DNA of 64,000 nucleotides from Saccharospirillum sp. MSK14-1. GTDB taxonomy: Bacteria > Pseudomonadota > Gammaproteobacteria > Pseudomonadales > Natronospirillaceae. Location: assembly GCF_003054965.1 (NCBI RefSeq), contig NZ_MIES01000005.1, positions 1-64,000 on the forward strand, in the 5' to 3' direction. The notes below the pieces were generated by a model, which searched no databases, had not been told where the DNA came from, and was given only the letters and a program-made list of their open reading frames with translations. Shown piece after piece: positions 9,081 to 16,627 of this stretch; the first letter of the stretch is position 1, and each line of letters begins with the position of its first letter. Made by a program: the position numbers and the translations under genes.

Positions 9081-9092
9081 CTGAACGTTCAG
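9081..9092. promoter_or_regulatory. Perfect 12-bp palindrome CTGAACGTTCAG, candidate operator
   Basis: Lies 34 bases before the ATG of the GbsR-type regulator, within an A-rich stretch that also holds an AACGTTT at 9067-9073. Position and symmetry fit autoregulation by the adjacent HTH protein. No experimental or comparative support is available here. Confidence 0.45.
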
Positions 9093-9126
9093 AACGCCGG
9101 ATTTTTAACCGGATTTGGACCCAATC

Positions 9127-9711
9127 ATGCCACCATCGACGCCATTACATGCCAGCGCCGGGGACGACACTCTGTCGATACCCGAGCGCCTTGATGCGAC
9201 CCGCAGTCTGATTGTGGATGCCATCGCCCAGACGATGGATCACTACGGCGTTAACGCGTCCACGGCACTGCTATATGGCCTGATGTATTTCCACAACGAC
9301 CCCATCACGCTCGATGAGATGTGTGACAAGATGGGCATGAGCAAGGCCAGCATGAGTACTGGCGTACGCAAGCTTCAAGACAACCGGATGGTGCACCGGG
9401 TGTTTCGCCCCGGCAGCCGCAAAGATCTCTACCGCGCCGAAGAAGACTTTCATAAAAACTTCATCAACTTCTTCTGTCGACGCTGGGAAGAAGAAGTCAC
9501 CATCAACGGCAAAGCCATCGCGGCAGCCGAACGTCACTATCAGAAACTGCTCAATGACCCCGATTTGGACGCGGACTCTGAGCGCGAGATTGAACGCGAT
9601 CTGGCCAAGATCGACGAGTCCAAGCATTACTATCACTTTTTGGAGAAACTCATCGCTCGCAGCGAGTCTGGTGAGTTATTCCGCTGGTTGGCCGACGACT
9701 CCCCCGGTTAG
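9127..9711 (+). CDS. GbsR/MarR-type transcriptional regulator
   Basis: Winged-helix regulator like GbsR of Bacillus, which senses choline and controls glycine-betaine synthesis and uptake. From the ATG at 9127 it is 194 residues; a TTG at 9115 is in frame but lacks support. The HTH lies at about 50-90 (TLDEMCDKMGMSKASMSTGVRKLQ), followed by an acidic helical C-terminal half that would form the dimer and ligand site. It stands 115 bases upstream of a complete peptide-type ABC importer in the same direction, so it probably controls that operon. The palindrome at 9081-9092 is a candidate site. The ligand is unknown. Confidence 0.8.
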   Translation: MPPSTPLHASAGDDTLSIPERLDATRSLIVDAIAQTMDHYGVNASTALLYGLMYFHNDPITLDEMCDKMGMSKASMSTGVRKLQDNRMVHRVFRPGSRKDLYRAEEDFHKNFINFFCRRWEEEVTINGKAIAAAERHYQKLLNDPDLDADSEREIERDLAKIDESKHYYHFLEKLIARSESGELFRWLADDSPG

Positions 9712-9734
9712 CCCGTCCTACGCAAAACATTAGA

Positions 9735-9788
9735 TTGGATGTCCAGCGTTTGCCTCGGCAGCGCAATGGACAATCCAACCCATAAGAA
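9735..9788 (+). promoter_or_regulatory. Long imperfect hairpin in the leader of the ABC-importer operon
   Basis: TTGGAT (9735-9740) pairs with ATCCAA (9783-9788), GTCCA (9741-9745) with TGGAC (9777-9781), and GCG (9746-9748) with CGC (9772-9774). It lies between the GbsR-type gene and the binding-protein gene, ending about 38 bases before the latter's ATG. It has no U-tract, so it is more likely an mRNA structure or an operator with widely spaced half-sites than a terminator. Confidence 0.45.
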
Positions 9789-9826
9789 CTGCGCGATACG
9801 GAAAACAACAACGAGGAGAACGGACG

Positions 9827-11416
9827 ATGTCCAACGAACTGAATTTTTTAACTGAACAAGCCCGCCGCGGCCGACTTTCCCGCCGCGACTTTCTCGGCCG
9901 CGCCATGGCATTGGGCATGGCCTTGCCTTTCGCCAGCAGCGTGTTTGCCGAAGCCGTTTCCGGCACTCCGATCAAAGGCGGCCTGCTCAAAGCCGGCATG
10001 CAGGGTGGATCATCCACCGACAGCCTGGACCCGGCCTCCTGGACCAGCCAGGTGCAATTCATGTTTGGTAAGTCCTGGGGCGAATGCCTGACCAACGTTG
10101 CCCCGAATGGCGACCTGGTGCCGCGCCTGGCTGAAGAAGTCAGCTCATCCGCCGACGCCAAAACCTGGACCTTCAAACTGCGCCAAGGCGTGTTGTTCCA
10201 CAATGGCCAGGAAATGACCGCCGCCGATGTCGTGGCCACTCTGGAGCGCCATTCCGACGAAGCCTCAGAATCCGGCGCACTGGGTATCATGCGGGGTCTG
10301 GCAGACATTCGTACCAATGGCAAATACGAAGTGGTCGTCACCACCACCGAAGCCAACGCCGACTTGCCATACCTGTTCTCCGATTACCACCTGATGATCC
10401 AGCCCAACGGCGGCAAAGACGCCCCCGATGCCGGTATCGGAACTGGTCCCTACAAAGTCACGGAATTTGAACCGGGCGTGCGCCACAGCGCCGAGCGTTT
10501 TGAAGACTACTGGAACCTGGACGAATGGGGCCATGCGGCCGAAATCGAAATCACCGTCATCAACGATCCGACGGCGCGCATGGCGGCGCTGCAAAGCGGC
10601 CAAGTGCATATGATTAACCGCGTTGAACCGCGCGTGGTCGACATGGTGAAACGTCTGGCCAACATTGAAGTTCACAACGTTTCTGGCCCAGCGCACTACT
10701 GCTTCCCGATGCACTGCGACACCGCACCGTTCAGCAACAACGATCTGCGCATGGCGTTGAAACTGGCGATGAACCGTGAAGATATGGTTGAGCGTATCCT
10801 GCGCGGCTACGGCAGCGTCGGTAACGACTTCCCGATCAACGGCGCTTACCCGCTGGCTCCGACCGATATTCCTCAGCGCGAATTCGATCCAGATCAAGCC
10901 CGCTTCCTGTACGAGCGCTCCGGCCACAGTGGCCCGGTTGTACTGCGCACCTCTGACGTTGCCTTCCCCGGCGCCGTTGATGCCGCACAGCTGTATCAGC
11001 AGACCTGCGCCCAGGCCGGCATCAATCTGGAAATCGTGCGTTCACCGGGTGATGGCTACTGGTCCGATGTCTGGAACAAAGAGCCGTTCTGCGCCTCTTA
11101 TTGGAGCGGCCGTCCGACTCAGGATCAGATGTACTCCACCGGTTATGTGTCTGGCGCTGACTGGAACGACACTCGCTTCTTCAATGAGCAGTTTGACCAA
11201 CTGGCCGTTCAGGCTCGTGGTGAACTGGATCAAGGCAAGCGTGCTCTGATGTACCACGACATGGCGATGATTCTGCGTGACGAAGGTGGCCTGTTGCTGC
11301 CGATGTTCAACGACTACATCGAAGCGCATAACAACCAGGTTCAGGGCTGGGTCGATCATCCGCAGTTTGAGATGATGTCTGGCTTCGCTCTGAGCCGTTG
11401 CTGGTTGAGTGCCTGA
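9827..11416 (+). CDS. Tat-exported substrate-binding protein of a peptide/nickel-type ABC importer
   Basis: Family 5 periplasmic binding protein (DppA/OppA/NikA type), 529 residues. The N-terminus carries a classic twin-arginine signal, SRRDFLG with R19-R20, then a hydrophobic stretch to about residue 41, so it should be exported folded by Tat. The body has family segments such as WTFKLRQGVLFHNG and GTGPYKV. ATG at 9827 has a GAGGAG Shine-Dalgarno. It heads an operon with two permeases and a fused double ATPase. The GbsR-type regulator upstream suggests an osmolyte- or choline-related ligand, but members of this family bind peptides, nickel, opines, glutathione and sugars, so the substrate stays open. 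Confidence 0.88.
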   Translation: MSNELNFLTEQARRGRLSRRDFLGRAMALGMALPFASSVFAEAVSGTPIKGGLLKAGMQGGSSTDSLDPASWTSQVQFMFGKSWGECLTNVAPNGDLVPRLAEEVSSSADAKTWTFKLRQGVLFHNGQEMTAADVVATLERHSDEASESGALGIMRGLADIRTNGKYEVVVTTTEANADLPYLFSDYHLMIQPNGGKDAPDAGIGTGPYKVTEFEPGVRHSAERFEDYWNLDEWGHAAEIEITVINDPTARMAALQSGQVHMINRVEPRVVDMVKRLANIEVHNVSGPAHYCFPMHCDTAPFSNNDLRMALKLAMNREDMVERILRGYGSVGNDFPINGAYPLAPTDIPQREFDPDQARFLYERSGHSGPVVLRTSDVAFPGAVDAAQLYQQTCAQAGINLEIVRSPGDGYWSDVWNKEPFCASYWSGRPTQDQMYSTGYVSGADWNDTRFFNEQFDQLAVQARGELDQGKRALMYHDMAMILRDEGGLLLPMFNDYIEAHNNQVQGWVDHPQFEMMSGFALSRCWLSA

Positions 11417-11427
11417 GCGACCAAACC

Positions 11428-12387
11428 ATGAATCTAATCGTCGCAAGACTGATAGCCCAGCGCCTCGCGCTGGGCTTATTACTGCTGTTCGCGGTTTCCA
11501 TCCTGATCTTTGTCGGCACCATGATGCTGCCGGGCGATGTTGCCCAGGCGATTCTGGGCCAATCCGCCACCGATCAGGCCGTCGCTAATTTACGCGCTGA
11601 GCTGGGGCTGAACGATCCGGCCTGGATGCGTTATCTCGATTGGCTGGGTGGCATCCTGACCGGCGACCTGGGAACGTCGTTATCCAACGGTCAGTCCATT
11701 GCGGACTCCCTCTTGGGCCGTGCAGGCAATACCTTCTTCCTCGCGTTCTGGACGGCGTTGATTGCGGTGCCGATGGCAATTTTGCTGGGACTTCTGGCTG
11801 TGCGTTATCAAAATCGCTGGCCAGACCGAGTCATTTCCGGCGCCACCTTAACCACCATCTCACTGCCCGACTTTTTCATCGGCTATCTGCTGATCTACTT
11901 CGTCGCTGTCAAACTGGGCTGGTTTCCGAGCGTGTCCACCGTTTATGACGGCATGCCCTTCGTCGAACGTATGCGTGCCATCGCACTGCCGGCGTTTACG
12001 CTGACGCTGATCATTCTGGCGCACATGATGCGTATGACCCGTGCGGCGATTTTGAATGTCATGCAATCGGCTTACATCGAAACGGCCGAGCTGAAAGGTT
12101 TGGGCGGACTGAAAATCATCTGGCGTCATGCCTTTCCCAACTCCGTCGCCCCGGTTATCAACGTCGTCATGATCAACCTGGCGTTTTTGGTGGTTGGCGT
12201 GGTGGTGATCGAAGTGATCTTCGTCTACCCCGGCATGGGTCAGTATCTGATTGACCACGTAGCCAAGCGCGATGTTCCAGTCGTACAGGCCTGCGGGCTG
12301 ATTTTCGCGACGGTTTATATCGGCTTAAACCTCATCGCCGATGTGGTGTCCATTCTTTCCAATCCGCGCTTGCGGCATCCGAAGTGA
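11428..12387 (+). CDS. ABC importer permease, DppB type
   Basis: Inner-membrane permease of the binding-protein-dependent transport family, 319 residues with about six transmembrane helices. The N-terminal LLFAVSILIFVG and the large loop with DLGTSLSNGQSI are typical of DppB/GsiC proteins. The cytoplasmic EAA loop, which docks the ATPase, reads ETAELKGLGGLKIIWRHAFPN near residue 220. I use the ATG at 11428 (MNLIVARL), 11 bases after the binding-protein stop; the frame is open 10 codons further upstream but that would overlap the preceding gene. Confidence 0.92.
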   Translation: MNLIVARLIAQRLALGLLLLFAVSILIFVGTMMLPGDVAQAILGQSATDQAVANLRAELGLNDPAWMRYLDWLGGILTGDLGTSLSNGQSIADSLLGRAGNTFFLAFWTALIAVPMAILLGLLAVRYQNRWPDRVISGATLTTISLPDFFIGYLLIYFVAVKLGWFPSVSTVYDGMPFVERMRAIALPAFTLTLIILAHMMRMTRAAILNVMQSAYIETAELKGLGGLKIIWRHAFPNSVAPVINVVMINLAFLVVGVVVIEVIFVYPGMGQYLIDHVAKRDVPVVQACGLIFATVYIGLNLIADVVSILSNPRLRHPK

Positions 12388-12397
12388 GGCGCAGCCG

Positions 12398-13237
12398 ATG
12401 AAACTCCCCAATAACCCTCTGGCCAATATTCCCATCGCGGCTTTGATCGGGCTGATATTGACCACGCTGTTTGTAGTAGCCGCCGTTTTTGCGCCCTGGA
12501 TCGCCCCTTACAGTCTGTCCGAATCGGTCGGCGATATGTGGGAATCCAGCTCTGCTGTTCACTGGTTGGGCACCGACAATCTCGGCCGTGATCTGTTTTC
12601 GCGCCTGCTCTATGGTGCCCGCACCACCATGACCATCGCCGCGCTGGCGACCGCTTTGGCATTCAGTCTGGGATCGATTTTGGGCATTCTCGCGGCGGTG
12701 CTCGGCGGCTGGGCCGACCAGCTGATGTCGCGCACCATCGATTTGTTGATGTCCATTCCCACACTGATTTTCGCGTTGGTTGTGCTTTCTGTAATGCCCA
12801 GTACCACAATAATTTTGGTGCTGGTCATGGGCATTCTCGATTCCACCCGCGTCTACCGGATAGCCCGTGCCGTGGCGGTTGATATCAATGTTCAGGATTT
12901 TGTCGAAGCCGCCCGACTGCGTGGCGAAGGTCGGGTGTGGATCATCTTCCGCGAGATTCTGCCCAACGCCTTATCGCCGCTGGTGGCGGAACTGGGCCTG
13001 CGTTTTATCTTTGCGGTGTTGTTCTTGTCATCGCTGTCCTTCCTGGGCTTGGGCGTTCAGCCGCCCGAAGCCGACTGGGGCTCGATGGTGCGTGAAAACC
13101 GCCAGGGTATTGTCTTCGGTGTTCCGGCCGCGTTGATTCCCGCCGGCGCCATTGCCTTGCTGGCCATCTCCGTCAACCTGGTTGCCGACTGGGTGTTGCG
13201 TCGCACCACCGATCTCAAAGGAGGCCGCAGTGGCTGA
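12398..13237 (+). CDS. ABC importer permease, DppC type
   Basis: Second inner-membrane permease, 279 residues from the ATG at 12398, 10 bases after the DppB-type stop. The N-terminal FAPWIAPY and HWLGTDNLGRDLFSRLLYGAR stretch is diagnostic of the DppC/OppC group. The EAA loop reads EAARLRGEGRVWIIFREILPN. About six transmembrane helices. The last 8 bases overlap the start of the ATPase gene. It pairs with the upstream permease to form the pore. Confidence 0.93.
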   Translation: MKLPNNPLANIPIAALIGLILTTLFVVAAVFAPWIAPYSLSESVGDMWESSSAVHWLGTDNLGRDLFSRLLYGARTTMTIAALATALAFSLGSILGILAAVLGGWADQLMSRTIDLLMSIPTLIFALVVLSVMPSTTIILVLVMGILDSTRVYRIARAVAVDINVQDFVEAARLRGEGRVWIIFREILPNALSPLVAELGLRFIFAVLFLSSLSFLGLGVQPPEADWGSMVRENRQGIVFGVPAALIPAGAIALLAISVNLVADWVLRRTTDLKGGRSG

Positions 13238-14867
13238 TCAATTATTAGAAATTGCCGATCTGCGCATTGGCGCCACCGTCTATCCACCTGGCGAAAAGCC
13301 GCGTGATGTCACTCTGGTCGATGGCGTCAGCCTGACGTTGGAAAAGGGCAAAGTTCTGGGTCTGATCGGTGAATCCGGCGCCGGCAAATCGACCATCGGT
13401 TTAAGCGCCGCCGGCTATGGCCGCGGCGGTGTACGGATAACCGGCGGCACCATCACCGTCAATGGCGAAGACATTCTGGCCAACGGCCAAAGCGGCCTGC
13501 GTCGCTTGCGCGGCAAAACCGTCTGCTACGTCGCCCAATCGGCTGCCGCCGCCTTTAACCCGGCCCATCGACTGATGGATCAGGTCGTCGAAGCAACGCT
13601 GGCGCATGGCGTACTCGATCGCGCCAGCGCTGAAGCGCGTGCTGTAGAGTTGTTCGCCAAACTGGGATTGCCCGACCCGGAACACTTTGGTCAGCGGTAT
13701 CCTCACCAAGTATCCGGCGGTCAGTTGCAACGCGCTATGACGGCTATGGCGCTGTGCTCGGAACCCGACCTGATCATCTTTGACGAACCGACGACAGCAC
13801 TCGATGTGACCACCCAAATTGATGTGCTGGCGGCGATCAAAGATGCCATCCACGATACCGGTGTCGGCGCGCTCTACATCACCCACGATCTGGCGGTCGT
13901 CGCACAGGTAGCCGACCATATTCTGGTGCTCCGTAACGGCGAAGCGGTGGAATACGGTCCGACCCGTGACATCATCGAACAGCCCAAAGAAGACTACACC
14001 CGGGCTTTGGTGTCGGTGCGTTCCATTGACCACCATGCACGCCAGCCCGAATCGCAGCCATTGTTGGATGTTGATGCCGTCAGTGCACGCTACAGCGCCG
14101 ACTTACCGCCGGTCCTAAACCAGGTTTCGGTGCAGCTTTCCGCCGGCCAGACGCTCGCTGTGGTGGGCGAATCCGGATCCGGCAAATCAACCTTGGCGCG
14201 CTGTATTACTGGCTTGTTGCCCATCGAATCAGGCGATATCCGCTTTGCTGGCCAGTCCTTGCCTAAGGCCTTAAAAAGCCGCGACAAGGAAACACTGCGC
14301 CAGCTGCAGATGGTGTATCAGATGGCCGATGTGGCCATGAACCCGCGCCATACGGTGGCAACCATCATCGGACGCCCGCTGACGTTCTATTTCGGCTTGA
14401 AAGGCGCCGCCCGACGTAAGCGCGTTCTGGAACTGCTCGATGCCATCGAACTGGGTCCGGAATATTACGACCGCTACCCAGCCGAACTCTCTGGCGGCCA
14501 GAAGCAGCGAGTCTGTATTGCCCGGGCGCTGGCCGCAGAACCGAAGCTGATCATTTGCGACGAGGTGACCTCTGCACTCGATCCTCTGGTGGCCGACGGC
14601 ATTCTTAAATTGCTGCTGCGATTACAAGAGTCCGCTGGCGTTGCCTACTTGTTCATTACTCACGATCTGGCGACCGTACGTGCCATCTCTGATTCCATCG
14701 CCGTGATGTTGCAAGGCGAAGTCGTGCGTTATGGCACTCACGAGCAGGTACTCACAGCCCCCTTCGATGACTACACCGACCTGTTATTACGGTCGGTACC
14801 GCAGATGAAACTGGGCTGGCTGGAAGAAGCCATTGACGGTCGGAAAATGACAGGCCAGGACCAGTAA
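13230..14867 (+). CDS. Fused double ATPase subunit of the peptide-type ABC importer (DppD-DppF fusion)
   Basis: Cytoplasmic energising subunit with both nucleotide-binding domains in one 545-residue chain, as in GsiA or YejF. Domain 1: Walker A GESGAGKS (47-54), signature VSGGQLQRA, Walker B LIIFDEPTTALD. Domain 2: Walker A GESGSGKS, signature LSGGQKQRV, Walker B LIICDEVTSALD. Both sets are complete, though domain 2 has DEV where most have DEP. I chose the GTG at 13230: it has an AAAGGAGG Shine-Dalgarno and overlaps the permease end by 8 bases. It ends the importer operon. Confidence 0.93.
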   Translation: MADQLLEIADLRIGATVYPPGEKPRDVTLVDGVSLTLEKGKVLGLIGESGAGKSTIGLSAAGYGRGGVRITGGTITVNGEDILANGQSGLRRLRGKTVCYVAQSAAAAFNPAHRLMDQVVEATLAHGVLDRASAEARAVELFAKLGLPDPEHFGQRYPHQVSGGQLQRAMTAMALCSEPDLIIFDEPTTALDVTTQIDVLAAIKDAIHDTGVGALYITHDLAVVAQVADHILVLRNGEAVEYGPTRDIIEQPKEDYTRALVSVRSIDHHARQPESQPLLDVDAVSARYSADLPPVLNQVSVQLSAGQTLAVVGESGSGKSTLARCITGLLPIESGDIRFAGQSLPKALKSRDKETLRQLQMVYQMADVAMNPRHTVATIIGRPLTFYFGLKGAARRKRVLELLDAIELGPEYYDRYPAELSGGQKQRVCIARALAAEPKLIICDEVTSALDPLVADGILKLLLRLQESAGVAYLFITHDLATVRAISDSIAVMLQGEVVRYGTHEQVLTAPFDDYTDLLLRSVPQMKLGWLEEAIDGRKMTGQDQ

Positions 14868-14923
14868 ACCGGCCTCAAGCCGTTGTTTTGGCAGTGGTTT
14901 TTCGTGGAAAACGGCAAAGACTG

Positions 14924-14952
14924 TTGACAGCGGCCGGGCCGCTCACTAAGAT
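14924..14952 (+). promoter_or_regulatory. Promoter of the tRNA-Leu pair
   Basis: Perfect -35 TTGACA (14924-14929), 17-base spacer, -10 TAAGAT (14947-14952), then a GC-rich discriminator GCGCGCC. The hexamer and next 7 bases (TTGACAGCGGCCG) are identical to the stable-RNA promoter at the left end of the window. Confidence 0.8.
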
Positions 14953-14988
14953 GCGCGCCTGCTTACCGACGGTGAGTGCATCCGGAAT

Positions 14989-15075
14989 GCCTGGGTGGTG
15001 AAATTGGTAGACACGCTAGCTTCAGGTGCTAGTGGGGGCAACCCCGTGGAGGTTCAAATCCTCTCCCAGGCACCA
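14989..15075 (+). tRNA. tRNA-Leu(CAG), copy 1
   Basis: An 87-base gene including the encoded CCA. The acceptor stem is GCCTGGG paired with CCCAGGC. The anticodon arm is CTAGC-TTCAGGT-GCTAG, giving anticodon CAG, which reads CUG. The long variable arm (GGGG...CCCC) is typical of class II tRNA-Leu. It is followed after 35 bases by an identical second copy, both behind the promoter at 14924. Confidence 0.97.
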
Positions 15076-15110
15076 TTTCACCCGGATGACTCTCTCCCCG
15101 CGACCGCTCT

Positions 15111-15197
15111 GCCTGGGTGGTGAAATTGGTAGACACGCTAGCTTCAGGTGCTAGTGGGGGCAACCCCGTGGAGGTTCAAATCCTCTCCCAGGCACCA
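15111..15197 (+). tRNA. tRNA-Leu(CAG), copy 2
   Basis: Identical in all 87 bases to copy 1. The 35-base spacer is not duplicated, so only the mature tRNA is repeated. Two gene copies fit the heavy CUG use in the genes of this window. The gene ends 17 bases before the 3' end of the convergent smrA gene. Confidence 0.97.
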
Positions 15198-15214
15198 TCT
15201 CTCCCCCGTTTTTC

Positions 15215-15802
15215 TTACTCAGTCCGACCTTTCATAAACCGTTCACGGTTCTCGCTTTTCTTGCGTTCGCTCTTACGCAGCAGCACATAAAGCGCACCCA
15301 CACCACCATGAAAGTTCTGCGCCGAATGAAACGCCAAAACCGCCGGTATCTGTTTCAACCACGTATTCACACAGCTTTTTAGAAACGCCTGGGGCTCACT
15401 GCGCTCACCTTTGCCGTGCAGTATCATGGCCGAGCGAACGTCGTATTTCAGACAGTCTTCAATAAAACCAAACACCTCCGCTCGCGCTTGCTGCATGGAT
15501 TTTCGGTGCAAATCCAACCGCGCATCAATCGGGTATTGGCCGCGTTTGAGCTTGCGATAAACACCGTGCGAAACACCGTCGGTGCGATATTCAAGCACAT
15601 CGAGTGGGTGCACCAGATCGATGATTTCTTCGGTCAGGTGGTTGCTGTCTTTTTCCGTCGTGGTCACTGCCATCTGTCGCCGATGAATCAAACTCGGCTG
15701 CGGCGTTGCACCTTTCGCAAGGTCCACCTTGGGTTTGGTTTTCAACGGCTGGACACCCTTCATCTCCTGGCGGAAGAGATCCAGTTCATCATCGTCACTC
15801 AT
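15215..15802 (-). CDS. smrA: Smr-domain protein (SmrA-type endonuclease)
   Basis: 195-residue protein with a C-terminal Smr domain at about residues 90-180. It has the LDLHRKSMQQAR motif, the loop ILHGKGERSE (HGxG) and the closing GGVGALYVLLRK. Smr domains are nicking or RNA-cleaving nucleases; E. coli SmrA (YdaL) and its relatives act on DNA. The charged tail SERKKSENRERF resembles that group. The N-terminal 85 residues are poorly conserved and likely flexible. Transcribed leftward, divergent from cpxR and convergent with the tRNA genes. SmrA versus SmrB is judged on the motif and tail only. Confidence 0.8.
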   Translation of the reverse strand: MSDDDELDLFRQEMKGVQPLKTKPKVDLAKGATPQPSLIHRRQMAVTTTEKDSNHLTEEIIDLVHPLDVLEYRTDGVSHGVYRKLKRGQYPIDARLDLHRKSMQQARAEVFGFIEDCLKYDVRSAMILHGKGERSEPQAFLKSCVNTWLKQIPAVLAFHSAQNFHGGVGALYVLLRKSERKKSENRERFMKGRTE

Positions 15803-15871
15803 AGGACACCTAAAGCTTTTAGCGCTATTCTATCAGCTAGTACAAGCGCCGCCTAAGGCGCTCGGGGCGGT

Positions 15872-15887
15872 GTAAACGAGCGGTAAA
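15872..15887. promoter_or_regulatory. CpxR box GTAAA-N6-GTAAA upstream of cpxR
   Basis: Two direct GTAAA repeats at 15872-15876 and 15883-15887, separated by 6 bases, match the E. coli CpxR consensus GTAAA-N(4-8)-GTAAA. They lie 42 bases before the cpxR ATG, in the divergent smrA-cpxR region. Autoregulation of cpxRA is known in enterobacteria and is the natural reading here. A 6-bp hairpin (15845-15862) sits just upstream. Confidence 0.65.
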
Positions 15888-15928
15888 AGGAATCGCGAGC
15901 CTCAACCGGTTGGGACAAACTAATAGCT

Positions 15929-16627
15929 ATGAATGAAGCGCATATCCTCCTCATTGACGATGATCGTGATCTGGCCGAATTGCTCGGCGAGTATCTCGAC
16001 GCCGAAGGTTTCCGCCTAAGCGCCGCCCACAGCGGTGAAGAAGGCATTCAGGAATTGGGCCGGGGCGAATACGACCTGGTACTGCTGGATGTCATGATGC
16101 CGGGCATTGATGGCTTTGAAACCCTTAAACAAATCCGCAACACCTCCTCCGTACCGGTCCTGATGTTGACCGCCAAGGGGGAGGAAACCGACCGGGTACT
16201 CGGCCTCGAACTGGGCGCCGACGACTACCTGGCCAAACCCTATAGCCACCGTGAGCTGCTGGCCCGCATTAAAGCGCTGCTGCGTCGTATCGAACTCGAT
16301 CGTGCCCAGAAGGAAAACGATACCGGCACGCTGGAGTGCAACGGCGTCACCCTGAACTTCGACACCTACGAAGTCGATTGCGACGGTCAGACACTGCCGA
16401 TGACAACCAGCGAATTTAAAGTGCTGCGTGTTCTGATGAGCCGTGCCGGCAAGGCGGTTCCCAAAGAAGACCTTTATCGCGAAGTTTTGGGTCGTGAAAT
16501 CATGGCTTACGATCGCTCTATCGATATGCACGTCTCCAACGTGCGTCGGAAGATTCAGACCGTAACCGAAGATCCCAAGATCCAAACCATTCGAGGCATC
16601 GGCTACCTCTTTGTAGAAGCCAGCTAA
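15929..16627 (+). CDS. cpxR: Response regulator CpxR (OmpR/PhoB family)
   Basis: DNA-binding response regulator for envelope stress, 232 residues. The receiver domain (1-120) has acidic residues D10-D12, phospho-acceptor D54 (LLDVMMPG) and K103. The C-terminal winged helix (135-232) carries EVLGREIMAYDRSIDMHVSN, very close to E. coli CpxR, and ends GIGYLFVEAS. A CpxR-type box lies upstream. The partner kinase starts on the base after its stop. The ortholog assignment rests on these close matches. Confidence 0.88.
   Translation: MNEAHILLIDDDRDLAELLGEYLDAEGFRLSAAHSGEEGIQELGRGEYDLVLLDVMMPGIDGFETLKQIRNTSSVPVLMLTAKGEETDRVLGLELGADDYLAKPYSHRELLARIKALLRRIELDRAQKENDTGTLECNGVTLNFDTYEVDCDGQTLPMTTSEFKVLRVLMSRAGKAVPKEDLYREVLGREIMAYDRSIDMHVSNVRRKIQTVTEDPKIQTIRGIGYLFVEAS

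Noticed and set aside
14989-15197. Two identical 87-base direct repeats as a CRISPR or mobile-element trace
   Set aside because: Each repeat folds as a full tRNA-Leu with anticodon CAG and encoded CCA.
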